Positions 8,484 to 18,576 of a stretch of DNA of 64,000 nt are shown one piece after another. The position numbers and the translations under genes were made by a program. The DNA lies in the NCBI GenBank assembly GCA_027587225.1, contig JAPDDQ010000005.1, positions 62,001-126,000 of the forward strand. Direction: 5' to 3'. Positions within the stretch are counted from its first letter, which is position 1. Each line of letters begins with the position of its first letter. Under the pieces are notes generated by a model. That model was not told the origin of the DNA and made no database searches. It saw nothing but the letters and a program-made list of their open reading frames with translations. Origin of the DNA: Solirubrobacter taibaiensis. GTDB lineage: Bacteria; Actinomycetota; Thermoleophilia; Solirubrobacterales; Solirubrobacteraceae.

Positions 8484-9336
8484 ACGTCGCCGACCTGGTC
8501 GCCATCGACGTGCACACCCACGCCGAACGCAACGAGGGTGAGCCGCAGGACCCGGTGACGGCCGAGGTACTGGACGCCGCGGGCAAGTACTTCGGCGGCT
8601 CGCCTCCGCAGCCGAGCGCGCAGGAGGTCGCCGACTACTACCGCGAACGGAAGCTGGCCGCGGTCATCTTCACCGTGGACGACGAGGCCGGGATGGGCCG
8701 GCGGCGGCTCGGGAACGCCGAGGTGCTGGACGCCGCTGCGCGCAATCCCGATGTGCTGATCCCGTTCGCGTCGGTCGATCCGCACAAGGGCAAGCTGGCC
8801 GTGCGGGAGGCGCGCGAGTGGATCGAGCGCGGCGCGCGCGGGTTCAAGTTCCACCCGAACACGCAGGCCTTCTGGCCCAACGACCGGGCGTTCTACCCGC
8901 TGTACTCGGTGATCGAGGAGGCCGGCTTGATCGCCCTGTTCCACTCCGGGACGACCGGGATCGGGGCGGGGATGCCGGGCGGCGGCGGGGTGCGCCTGAA
9001 GTACTCCAACCCGATGGCCGTCGACGACGTCGCGGCGGACTTCGGTGGGCTGAACATCATCCTCGCCCACCCGTCGTTCCCCTGGCAGGACGAAGCGCTG
9101 GCGATCGCCGTCCACAAGCCGAACGTCTACATCGACCTGAGCGGCTGGTCGCCGAAGTACTTCCCGGAGATCCTCGTGCGGTACACGAACACGCTGCTCA
9201 AGCACAAGATGCTGTTCGGCTCGGACTATCCGCTGATCACGCCTGACCGGTGGCTGAAGGACTTCGAGGCGCTGGAGATCCGCGATGAGGTGCGGCCGCT
9301 CGTGCTCAAGGAGAACGCGGCGCGGCTGCTCGGGCT

Positions 9337-9340
<4 letters not shown>
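8480..9340 (+). CDS. Amidohydrolase family protein (Amidohydro_2, TIM barrel)
   Basis: A 286-residue metal-dependent hydrolase. The ligand set is visible in order: HTH in VHTHAE near residue 12, His in GFKFHPN near 120, His in ILAHPSF near 196 and Asp in LFGSDYPL near 247. This is the ACMSD/gamma-resorcylate decarboxylase-like branch, which includes decarboxylases and C-C or C-O hydrolases acting on carboxylated rings. The GTG start overlaps the SDR stop (GTGA). In this operon it may cleave or decarboxylate an intermediate. Hydrolase versus decarboxylase cannot be settled from sequence alone. Confidence 0.88.
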
Positions 9341-10748
<1,408 letters not shown>

Positions 10749-10752
<4 letters not shown>

Positions 10753-12812
10753 GGCGTGGTGGTCGACAACGTGAAGGTCAGCGTCTTGTTGTAGGCGCCG
10801 GTGCGCAGCGGCTGGGTGGAGCCGATGTGCTGGCGGAACGTGACGCCCACCGACTCGTTGGACACGGGAGCGGTCCAGCTGCTCTTGGAGAACTCCACGC
10901 GCAGCGGGTCCGCCAGCGTGAACGCGCCGTTGGACAGGTACCCCGGATCGCTCACGCTGAGCGTCGCGTCGCCCGCGGTCGACAGCACCTGGGCGGTCGT
11001 CGACGCGGTGTACTCGTTGTCGACCCCAGGAACGAACGGCGCGAAGGCCGCGGCGGCGCCCAAGGCGAGCGAGAGCGTCGCCGGAACCGAGCCGCCGATG
11101 CCGCCCGTGGCGGTCACGGCCTGGTAGTCGCCGATCGCGGTGTTCAGCGCCGCCGTCGCGTTCTTGACCGCGTTGACGCCGTCGATCGAGTAGATCCGGA
11201 CGTCCACCAGCGCCTTCGCGGCGTCGCGCGCGGCCACGACGTGCTGCCACGCGTCCGCCGCGTAGGTGGCGGGCACCAGTGTGTCGACGCGGGCGATCGC
11301 GTCGCGCAGCTGCTCGCGCGCCGGAGCGCCGATGACCGCGAAGAACGAGTACTTCTCCGGGTTCCCCGCCTGGCCCGACCACAGGTGGCCTCCGGTCGTG
11401 CGGTTGAACGTGCTGGAGTCCGACGTGCCGTCCCAGTCGTAGAGCGCGATCTTGCCCTTGTAGGACAGCAGCAGATCCATCCAGTCGGCGGCGAAGTCGG
11501 CCTGCTTGCGCATGATGTCCGGGCTGTTGGCCAGGGCGTCGTTGGACGCGGTGCCCCACGCCGGGATGCGGCGGACGGGCGAGTTGCAGACGTCGAACGT
11601 GTTGCCGTTCGCCGCCGCGCGGTTCGTCCACGAGCAGGAGCCGTAGGTCGGCCACTGGTGGGCCGGATCGGTGCCGTCGGCCTCGGTCACGCGGCGCGTG
11701 GGCTGCGACGGGTCGTAGTCCGGGTTGGGCTCGAAGTCGGAGCGGATGTCGGACTCGGTGATCGAGATCTCGTTCGCGACCGTCAGGCCCGCGTTGATCT
11801 GGTTGCGCAGCATGTCGATCGTCGGGTACGCCCAGGCGAGGCGACCCTGCATGCCGTAGCCATCGATGTTGCCCGCGTCGTGGATCGGCTTGAGCAGCTT
11901 GATGGTCTGGCTCATCTTGGGCTCGTAGAGCTTGTCGGAGTCCTGGTAGTCGTTGTAGTAGAGCTTCCAGTGCACGCCGGCGGCGGTCTCCCACTTGCGG
12001 GCGGACTCGAACGCCTGCCGGACCCACGCCGACTCGGCGGCGAGGCGGGCGTCGGGATCGCCGTCGAGGTCGGGACGGCGGAAGATCCGGCCCCACTGGC
12101 TGACCTGCGCGTCGTCCGCGTTGCGGATCTGTCCGGTGTAGTCGTCGACGGACTCGTTGACGACGTCCCAGGCGACGATCACGTCGGAGTACTTGGCGTA
12201 CTTGTCCGTCATCGCGTGGATGTAGTTGTCCAGCCGCTTGAGCATCGTCTGCGGGCTCGCCCAATCCGGGTGGGCGGCGTCGTAGGTGAAGCCGTTGGTG
12301 AAGAACCAGTTCGGCTGCTGGCCGCCGTGCCACGCGAACACGTGGCCGCGGACCACCTTCTTCTGGTCGGCGGGCAGCGTCGCGTTGTAGGCCTGGATCG
12401 CCTGCAGGACGTTCTCGGCCTGGCCGTTGCCCGTCGTCGGCTGCAAGACGATCTGCTCGTTGGCGACCTCGATCGCCGCCGCCTTCTGCTCGGCCGTGAG
12501 CGTCGCGTCCGCGTTGATCTGCGCGACCTTGGCGACGTACGCCTGCCGCGACAGGCTGTTGGTCGCGCTCGTGCCGATCTGGCTGTCGAGCTTGAGGTTG
12601 TTCGGGATGCTGTTCGCCCGGTAGTGGTACAGCGCCTGCTGGCTGTTCCAGTTGCCGAACGTGCCCATCGTGAAGTCGTCCTTGTAGGACTGCCACAGCG
12701 ACGGGAGCGTGTAGTCGACGGCGGCGGCCGTGCCGACACCGACGGTGCCCGAGAGAGCAAGCGCGCTCAAAGCACCGGCGAAGGCGATGCGCCTGATTCG
12801 TTGGGTCCTCAT
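10749..12812 (-). CDS. Secreted GH10 endo-1,4-beta-xylanase with C-terminal accessory domain
   Basis: A 687-residue protein with a signal peptide (1 to about 32). The GH10 catalytic domain spans roughly residues 35-470. The acid/base Glu is in AWDVVNE near residue 219 and the nucleophile Glu in ISITESDI near residue 351. After a helical stretch, residues about 565-687 form a beta-rich domain starting GGSVPATLSLALG and ending TLTFTLSTTTP, which recurs in the DUF1080 gene at 31392. It should cleave xylan outside the cell. The ATG at 12812 follows GAGGA-free but AT-rich leader DNA carrying an inverted repeat (12818-12837). The ROK gene lies directly upstream on the same strand. Confidence 0.92.
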
Positions 12813-12817
12813 ATGAA

Positions 12818-12837
12818 TTAAGCAACCTACTGCTTAA
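12818..12837. promoter_or_regulatory. Inverted repeat just before the xylanase start
   Basis: Perfect dyad TTAAGCA-N6-TGCTTAA, ending 6 bp before the xylanase ATG. It is AT-rich against a GC-rich background. A repressor bound here would block transcription or translation of the xylanase. The binding protein is unknown; the neighbouring ROK repressor is one candidate. Confidence 0.5.
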
Positions 12838-12858
12838 CCGCGGCGTGAAAAGCGGCTA

Positions 12859-12894
12859 ATGAGTTCTTGATACGAAGAAAGCATCAGAACTCAT
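12859..12894. promoter_or_regulatory. Long inverted repeat between ROK and xylanase genes
   Basis: ATGAGTTCT and AGAACTCAT form perfect 9-bp arms, extended inward by GAT/ATC with one bulged base. It lies 19 bp past the ROK stop and 47 bp before the xylanase start on the minus strand. It could terminate the ROK transcript or act as a xylanase operator. There is no T-run, so the operator reading is slightly favoured. Confidence 0.4.
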
Positions 12895-12913
12895 GAGAGC
12901 CTCGATCAACCTC

Positions 12914-14110
12914 TCATGTGCTGCCGGCCGCCAGGATGGCCGGGGACGCTCCGAGGATCAGCGCCACCGCGCCCAGCACCTCGGCCTTGTCGCCGAGCGC
13001 GCCGGTGCTCACCGTCACCGCGCCGGCCGCCGGGGCGATCGCGTACTGCTCGATCGCGGTGCGCAGCGGGGCGAGCACGGTGTCGCCCGTGGCCGCGAGA
13101 TCGCCCCCGACGAGCAGCAGCTGGGGGTTGAAGAGGTTCGCGACGGAAGCCAGGACCTCGCCGATCGCCTGCGCGGCCTCCGAGACCGCGCGGATCGCGC
13201 CGCGATCGCCCCGGGCGACGAGGTCCAGCAGGCGCTCCACGCTGATCGGCTCGTCCCGGCTGCTGGCCAGCAGTCGCGCGACCGCGGCCGAGCTCGCCAC
13301 GGTCTCCAGGCAGCCGCGGTTGCCGCAGCGGCAGATCAGGCCGTCCGGCTTGACCCGTAGATGGCCGAGCTCGCCGGCGATCCCGCTCGTCCCGCTGTAG
13401 GGGTGCCCGTCGAGCACCAGCCCGAGCCCGATGCCGGCCGACAGGCGCACGTAGAGCATGTCGTCCACGCCGCGGCCCGCGCCGAAGGTGTGCTCGCCGA
13501 GCGCGCCCAGATTGGCGTCGTTGCGCACTTCGACGGGCACGCCGAGCCGGGCCTGCATCTCGACGGCCGGCTGCACGCCACTCCAGTTCGGGAGGATCCC
13601 CTCGGCGAGGATCGCGCCGGACGTGCGGTCCAGCGGGGCCGAGAGCGCCATGCCGGCGCCGATCACCCGGTCGCTCGTCACGCCTGCCTGCTCGAGCACG
13701 TCGTGGACGAGGTCGCGGGCGAGGTCCAGGCTCGCGACCGGGTCGTGGTCCACGTCGGCATCCGCTCGGCGGTCGCCGAGGATCTCCCCTGAGAGGTTGC
13801 TGACCGCGACCTGCACATGGGCGTGGCCCATGTCGACGCCGACGGCGAAGGCCGCGCCCGGGGCGAGTGAGAGCAGTACCGGCGGGCGGCCCGTACGCGG
13901 CTGGGAGTCCTCGTGCTGGGTGACCAGGCCGGACTGCATCAGCTCGTCCGCGACCGTGGAGACGGTCGGCCGTGAGAGGCCGGTGTGCTCGGCCAGCTCC
14001 GTCCGCGTGCTGCCCGGATGCGCGTAGAGGGCCCGCAGGACCCTGAAGCGGTTCTCCTCGCGTCCGTTGAAACGCCGCGAGAACGGATCTGGACGATTGT
14101 TGGCGCTCAC
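12914..14110 (-). CDS. ROK family transcriptional repressor (XylR/NagC type)
   Basis: A 398-residue regulator. An N-terminal winged helix-turn-helix (about 15-65, including SRPTVSTVADEL) precedes a ROK sugar-kinase-fold domain with GVDMGHAHVQVAV near residue 93 and the zinc motif CRCGNRGCLE near residue 263. The GTG at 14110 was chosen because the HTH homology starts shortly after it. It diverges from a xylose-type binding-protein gene across a palindrome at 14140 and is followed by a xylanase gene. The likely role is repression of xylan/xylose genes, with a sugar as inducer. Confidence 0.9.
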   Translation of the reverse strand: MSANNRPDPFSRRFNGREENRFRVLRALYAHPGSTRTELAEHTGLSRPTVSTVADELMQSGLVTQHEDSQPRTGRPPVLLSLAPGAAFAVGVDMGHAHVQVAVSNLSGEILGDRRADADVDHDPVASLDLARDLVHDVLEQAGVTSDRVIGAGMALSAPLDRTSGAILAEGILPNWSGVQPAVEMQARLGVPVEVRNDANLGALGEHTFGAGRGVDDMLYVRLSAGIGLGLVLDGHPYSGTSGIAGELGHLRVKPDGLICRCGNRGCLETVASSAAVARLLASSRDEPISVERLLDLVARGDRGAIRAVSEAAQAIGEVLASVANLFNPQLLLVGGDLAATGDTVLAPLRTAIEQYAIAPAAGAVTVSTGALGDKAEVLGAVALILGASPAILAAGST

Positions 14111-14139
14111 TCTGGTCCAGCACTCTACGCGACCCGCTA

Positions 14140-14157
14140 TACGTAGAATTCTGCATA
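14140..14157. promoter_or_regulatory. Palindromic operator candidate between ROK and binding-protein genes
   Basis: TATACGTAGAATTCTGCATA forms an 18-bp dyad, TAxGxAGAA-TTCTxCxTA, with two mismatched pairs. It sits 30 bp before the ROK start and 51 bp before the binding-protein ATG. AT-rich dyads of this kind are typical of ROK regulators; binding is inferred. Confidence 0.5.
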
Positions 14158-14207
14158 AGTAGCAATCGCCTCGACCATCCGATCGAGGCCGTCCAGGGAG
14201 TGCGCGG

Positions 14208-15323
14208 ATGCGTTTCAAGATCATTGCGGGCGCCGTCGCTGCGGCCCTCGCCCTCTCCGTCGCCGCGTGTGGCAGCGACGAGCCCACGGCGTCCGGGGGC
14301 GCGGCCAAGGGCACGTCGACGCCCGCCGCGACCGCCAAGGTCGGCGTGATCCTTCCGGACACGGCGTCCTCGGCTCGCTGGGAGCAGGCGGACCGCCCGT
14401 TCCTGGCTGATGCGTTCAAGGCCGCGGGCGTCGAGTCCGACATCCAGAACGCCAACGGCGACAAGGCCAAGTTCGGCACGATCGCCGACCAGATGCTCAA
14501 CGAGGGCGTCAACGCCCTGCTGATCGTCAACCTCGACTCGCCGTCGGCCGCCGCGATCATCAACAAGGCCAAGCAGCAGGGCGTGCCGGTCATCGACTAC
14601 GACCGCCTCACGCTCGGCGGCGGCGCGTCGTACTACGTGTCCTTCGACAACGTCGCGGTCGGCACGGCGCAGGGCGAAGGCCTGGTCAAGTGCATGCAGG
14701 CCAACGGGGACAACAGCGGTCCGGTGGCGCTGCTGAACGGCTCGCCGACCGACAACAACGCCACGCTGTTCAAGCAGGGCTACGAGAAGGCGATCAAGGA
14801 CGCGGGCTACACGATCGCCGCCGACCAGTCCGTGCCGGACTGGGACAACACGAAGGCCGGCACGATCTTCGAGCAGATGTTCACGAAGGCCAACGGGAAC
14901 TTCGTCGGTGTCGACTCCGCCAACGACGGCCTGGCGGGAGCCGTGGTGTCCGTGCTCAACCGCAACGGTGAGGAGGGCAAGATCCCGACCACCGGCCAGG
15001 ACGCGACCGACGAGGGCCTGCAGCGCGTGCTCGCCGGCTCGCAGTGCATGACCGTCTACAAGGCGATCAAGAAGGAGGCCGACGCGGCCTCCAAGCTCGC
15101 GATCGCGCTGGCCAAGGGCGATACCGCCGCCGCTGACGCGCAGGCGACAGGCTCGGTCGAAGACACAGAGACCAAGCAGCAGGTCAAGTCCGTGCTGCTC
15201 GAGCCGCAGGCGATCTTCAAGGACAACGTCAAGGACGTCGTGGCCGACGGCTTCACCACCGCCGCGAAGCTGTGCACGACCTCGGCCCTCAAGAAGGCCT
15301 GCCAGGAGAACGGGGTCAGCTAG
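14208..15323 (+). CDS. Sugar ABC transporter substrate-binding lipoprotein (XylF-like)
   Basis: A 371-residue Peripla_BP_4 type protein. The N-terminus is a lipoprotein signal with lipobox SVAAC (about Cys22). The core, beginning KVGVILPDTASSARWEQADR and including VIDYDRL, resembles xylose and multi-sugar binding proteins. No ATPase or permease gene follows, so it is an orphan component: a terminator-like hairpin and the convergent TetR gene come next. It must use a transporter core encoded elsewhere, or serve in sugar sensing. Divergence from a ROK repressor supports sugar-responsive expression. Confidence 0.88.
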   Translation: MRFKIIAGAVAAALALSVAACGSDEPTASGGAAKGTSTPAATAKVGVILPDTASSARWEQADRPFLADAFKAAGVESDIQNANGDKAKFGTIADQMLNEGVNALLIVNLDSPSAAAIINKAKQQGVPVIDYDRLTLGGGASYYVSFDNVAVGTAQGEGLVKCMQANGDNSGPVALLNGSPTDNNATLFKQGYEKAIKDAGYTIAADQSVPDWDNTKAGTIFEQMFTKANGNFVGVDSANDGLAGAVVSVLNRNGEEGKIPTTGQDATDEGLQRVLAGSQCMTVYKAIKKEADAASKLAIALAKGDTAAADAQATGSVEDTETKQQVKSVLLEPQAIFKDNVKDVVADGFTTAAKLCTTSALKKACQENGVS

Positions 15324-15844
15324 GGCGCGCCCGCCGCCCGGAGGAATGTCCGGGCGGCGAGCTCCGGGTCGCCGAGGTCGGCGCCGACGAACGCGCCGTC
15401 GCGGAGCATGACGAAGTGCCGCGCGGCGTCGTCGGAGCCGAACGCGTCGCGGACGACCCCGAGGTACCACTCGCGGTGCGCCGCGACGGCGCGCCGGACG
15501 GGATGCTCGGGGTCCTCGAACTCCGCGGCGGCGCAGATGAACGCGCAGCCGCGGAACTCGGGTCGCTGGATCTGCGTGCAGACGTCCGCGGTCAGTCCTT
15601 CGACCGTGGTGTCCGTCAGGTGCGCATCGATCGCGTCGTGCGCCGCCTGCAGATAGGCGAGGACCAGGTCGGTCTTGCTCGGGAAGTGGCGGTAGAACGT
15701 CGCCCGGGTGACGTTGGCGGCGGACACGATGTGATCAACGCCCGTGCTGTTGATGCCCTCGGTGTAGAAGATCCCCGAGGCCGTCCGCAGGAGCCGCTCG
15801 CGGGCTTCTGAGGTCTTCGCCAGTGGCAGCGTCGTAATCTGCAC
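15320..15844 (-). CDS. TetR/AcrR family transcriptional regulator
   Basis: A 174-residue one-domain regulator. The TetR helix-turn-helix lies near the N-terminus (ARERLLRTASGIFY through VTRATFYRHFPSKTDL), followed by an all-helical ligand domain. The GTG at 15844 leaves a short pre-HTH segment typical of the family and places the operator at 15857 upstream; an ATG at 15907 is possible but would put the operator inside the gene. It diverges from a membrane protein/pobA pair. Two copies of one dyad lie in the intergenic region and the neighbour's first codons, pointing to repression of both directions. Confidence 0.88.
   Translation of the reverse strand: MQITTLPLAKTSEARERLLRTASGIFYTEGINSTGVDHIVSAANVTRATFYRHFPSKTDLVLAYLQAAHDAIDAHLTDTTVEGLTADVCTQIQRPEFRGCAFICAAAEFEDPEHPVRRAVAAHREWYLGVVRDAFGSDDAARHFVMLRDGAFVGADLGDPELAARTFLRAAGAP
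15332..15359 (+). terminator. Hairpin after the XylF-like gene
   Basis: CGCCGCCCGGA and TCCGGGCGGCG are perfect 11-bp arms around a 6-nt loop, starting 9 bp after the stop codon. There is no T-run, as is common in high-GC actinobacteria. It lies within the 3' end of the convergent TetR gene. Confidence 0.5.
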
Positions 15845-15856
15845 GCCGAGAAGGAT

Positions 15857-15870
15857 AGAACGATCGTTCT
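15857..15870. promoter_or_regulatory. TetR operator candidate, copy 1
   Basis: AGAACGATCGTTCT is a perfect 14-bp palindrome 13 bp upstream of the TetR start. The same arms recur at 15911 with a different 2-bp centre. Confidence 0.65.
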
Positions 15871-15905
15871 TGACGATTGCGGCCAAGTCTGCTTCACTCC
15901 GACTC

Positions 15906-16415
15906 ATGCAAGAACGAACGTTCTCTCTACGCGCCATCGCTGCGCTCATCTGGGCCGCCGCGCTGGTGATCGCCGCCCCTTCTTCGGACGTGCCCGCGTC
16001 CGCAGCGCTGCTGATCAGCGCCTATCCGCTCATCGACGCGGTCTCCTCCTTCATCGCGGCGCGCTGGGTCAACGGCGCGATCAGCACGCTGGCCGCGGCG
16101 GCCCTGGCGGTCGCGACCTTCGGCGGCGACGCCGGCGCGACGCTCATAGTCTTCGGCGCCTGGGCCGTGATCTCGGGCGCCATCCAGTTCCGCGGCGCAC
16201 GCGGATGGCCGATGCGCGTCAGCGGCGGGCTCTCGGTCCTGGCCGGCCTGAGCTTCGTGGCCGCCCACGACGAGCCACGCCTGTCGATGCTGGCCGGCTA
16301 CGCCGCCGTCGGTGCCGTCCTCTACTTCGTCGCGACGTATCGTTCGCGGCATGCGCACGCAGGTGGCGATCGTGGGCGGCGGGCCCGCCGGGCTGATGCT
16401 CGGCCGGCTGCTTGA
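15906..16415 (+). CDS. Small integral membrane protein (DUF308-like)
   Basis: 169 residues with about six hydrophobic helices between residues 8 and 150, then a basic, arginine-rich tail that overlaps the start of pobA. The pattern of paired helices with G/A-rich turns resembles DUF308/HdeD-type membrane proteins, but I cannot assign a function. The ATG at 15906 is nearest the TetR operators. The gene overlaps pobA by 65 bp and probably shares its transcript. Confidence 0.65.
   Translation: MQERTFSLRAIAALIWAAALVIAAPSSDVPASAALLISAYPLIDAVSSFIAARWVNGAISTLAAAALAVATFGGDAGATLIVFGAWAVISGAIQFRGARGWPMRVSGGLSVLAGLSFVAAHDEPRLSMLAGYAAVGAVLYFVATYRSRHAHAGGDRGRRARRADARPAA
15911..15924. promoter_or_regulatory. 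TetR operator candidate, copy 2
   Basis: AGAACGAACGTTCT has the same arms AGAACG and CGTTCT around a 2-bp centre, 54 bp from copy 1. It lies in codons 2-7 of the divergent membrane-protein gene, where a bound repressor would act as a roadblock. Confidence 0.6.
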
Positions 16416-17475
16416 ACTTCGCGGGATCGATTCCGTGATCCTCGAGGCGCGTGACCGCGAGTACGTGCAGCAGCGCGTGCGCGCGGGCGTGCTCGAGCAG
16501 GCGACGATGGACCTGATGGACGAGGTCGGGCTCGGCGAGCGGATGCACGCGGAAGGGCTCGTGCACGAGGGCGTCGAGCTGCGCTTCGACGGTGAGGGCC
16601 ACCGGATCGCGCTGACGGAGCTGACGGGCCGCGCGATCACCATCTACGGCCAGCAGGAGGTCGTCAAGGACCTGATCGAGGCGCGCGAGGCGTCGGATCT
16701 GCCGCTGCACTTCGAAGTCAGCGACGTCTCGGTCGATCCGGCGGGCACCGTGCGGTACACGCACGACGGCGAGTCGCACATCCTGGAAGCGGACCTGATC
16801 GCGGGCTGCGACGGGTTCCACGGGGTCTGCCGGCCCACGATCGCCGACGTCCTCACTGTCTACGAGCGCGAGTACCCGTTCGGGTGGATGGGGATCCTGG
16901 CCGAGTGCGCGCCGAGCTCGGAGGAGCTCATCTACGCGCACCACGAGCGCGGGTTCGCGCTGGCGTCGATGCGCTCACACGAGATCACGCGCATGTATCT
17001 GCAGTGCGCGCCGGACGCGCAGCCGTGGGAGGACGAGGCGATCTGGGACGAGCTGGACCGGCGCTTCGGCATGTCCGTCAACCGCGGGCCCGTGTTCGAG
17101 AAGGGCGTCACGCCGATGCGCTCGTTCGTGGTCGAGCCGATGCAGCACGAGCGCCTGTTCTTGGCCGGCGACGCCGCGCACATCGTCCCGCCCACCGGGG
17201 CAAAGGGGTTGAACACGGCGATGGCGGACGTCGCGCTGCTCGCCTCTTCCATCGGTGACGAGGCGGCTCTGAACGCCTACACCGAGCGAGCGCTCGAGCG
17301 CGTCTGGCGCGTGCAGCACTTCTCGTGGTGGATGACGTCGATGCTCCACCGCATGAGCGACGACCCGTTCGAGACGCAGATCCAGCGCTCCCAGCTGCGC
17401 TACACGGTGACCAGCGAAGCGCAGGCGACGGCGCTGGCCTTCAGCTACGTCGGCCTGCCCTTCATCACCGCGTGA
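16351..17475 (+). CDS. pobA: 4-hydroxybenzoate 3-monooxygenase
   Basis: A 374-residue class A flavoprotein hydroxylase. It has the FAD-binding GGGPAG near residue 9, RVRAGVLEQATMDL near residue 44 (typical of PobA), and the second FAD motif FLAGDAAHIVPPTGAKGLN near residue 271. The reaction is 4-hydroxybenzoate + NAD(P)H + O2 to protocatechuate. Length is close to the usual 390. The ATG at 16351 directly precedes the Rossmann strand. No pca ring-cleavage genes are in the window, so protocatechuate must be consumed by genes elsewhere. The divergent TetR gene is the likely regulator, with an aromatic effector plausible. Confidence 0.87.
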   Translation: MRTQVAIVGGGPAGLMLGRLLELRGIDSVILEARDREYVQQRVRAGVLEQATMDLMDEVGLGERMHAEGLVHEGVELRFDGEGHRIALTELTGRAITIYGQQEVVKDLIEAREASDLPLHFEVSDVSVDPAGTVRYTHDGESHILEADLIAGCDGFHGVCRPTIADVLTVYEREYPFGWMGILAECAPSSEELIYAHHERGFALASMRSHEITRMYLQCAPDAQPWEDEAIWDELDRRFGMSVNRGPVFEKGVTPMRSFVVEPMQHERLFLAGDAAHIVPPTGAKGLNTAMADVALLASSIGDEAALNAYTERALERVWRVQHFSWWMTSMLHRMSDDPFETQIQRSQLRYTVTSEAQATALAFSYVGLPFITA

Positions 17476-18506
17476 AGCGCGGCGGGCAACTGCGCGACCG
17501 TCATCACCAGCAGCACCGTGAGCGGCCAGTTCCACTCGCCTGACACGTCGTGGACGGCGCCCACGAGCGCCGGTCCGCCGGCCGCGATCAGGTAGCCGAC
17601 GCCCATCGCCATCGCGGTCATGCCCGCCACCTGGCCGGGGTCACGCCCGCGCAGGACGGGGAGCATCAGCGCCAGCCCGAGCGCGCCGCCCTGGCCGATC
17701 CCGAGCGGCACCATCCACAGCAGCGAGAGGTCCGGCAGCAGCATCACGCCGAGCAGGCCGACGAGCGCCGTGCCGACGATCACCAGCAGCAGGTCCAGCT
17801 GGGTGTCACGGCGCGCGGCCAAGAGCGGGATCGCGAACGCCGGCACCATCTGCACAAGCTGCGTCACCCCGGACAGGAAGCCCGCGTAGCCCTCGCTCAT
17901 CCCGTCGTCGACGAGGATCTCCGGCAGCCACGAGATCGTGCTGAAGAACGCCATCGACTGCAGGCCCATCAGCAGCGCGATCGACCACGCGACGCCGTTG
18001 CGCCACAGCGGGTGGCCGACGGTCGCCTCCACGGGTTCGCGCGCACGCAACGCGAGCGGCACCCACACGGCGAATCCGATCAGGGCCGGCAGCGCCCAGA
18101 TCGCCAGCGACGGTTCCCACCCGCCGAGCGCCTCCTCGAACGGGATCGCGGTGAACGTCGCGATCGTCGCGCCGGCCACCAGCGCGGTGCTGAACAGCCC
18201 GGTGAGGATGCCCGCGCCCTGGTCCGTCTTCGCCCGCACCCACGCCGGCGTCACCACCTGCGTGAGCGCGATCGCCGCGCCCGCCAGCAGCGTGCCGAGG
18301 TACAGCGGCGCGATCCCGCCCAGGCCGCGCGCCGCGGTCCCGAGTGCGGTGCACAGCAACGCCAGGGCGATGATCCGCTCCACGGGGAACCGGCGGGCGA
18401 TCCGCGGGCCGAGCGGCGCGAGGATGCCCAGGCACAGCAACGGACCCGTCGTCAGCAGCCCCGCCGCAGCGGCCGACAGTCCGAGCTCAGCCCGGATGTC
18501 GGCCAA
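17445..18506 (-). CDS. MFS transporter, CynX/NimT-like
   Basis: 353 residues from a TTG start, with about eleven hydrophobic helices. The LLTTGPLLCLGILAPLGPR segment is typical of the cyanate/nitroimidazole-type MFS subfamily. In-frame homology continues upstream: codons to 18569 encode a segment ending GLNLRPLFG, the usual first helix of this family (NLRPA). No ATG, GTG or TTG precedes it in the frame, so the true start is unclear; a CTG start or an eroded N-terminus are both possible. It follows pfkA closely on the same strand. Its 3' end overlaps the convergent pobA by 31 bp. Confidence 0.8.
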   Translation of the reverse strand: MADIRAELGLSAAAAGLLTTGPLLCLGILAPLGPRIARRFPVERIIALALLCTALGTAARGLGGIAPLYLGTLLAGAAIALTQVVTPAWVRAKTDQGAGILTGLFSTALVAGATIATFTAIPFEEALGGWEPSLAIWALPALIGFAVWVPLALRAREPVEATVGHPLWRNGVAWSIALLMGLQSMAFFSTISWLPEILVDDGMSEGYAGFLSGVTQLVQMVPAFAIPLLAARRDTQLDLLLVIVGTALVGLLGVMLLPDLSLLWMVPLGIGQGGALGLALMLPVLRGRDPGQVAGMTAMAMGVGYLIAAGGPALVGAVHDVSGEWNWPLTVLLVMTVAQLPAALHAVMKGRPT

Positions 18507-18576
18507 CAGCGGCGGAAGGCTCCCGAAGAGCGGCCGCAGGTTCAGCCCGGTCAGCAGGACCGGGAGAACTAACGCC

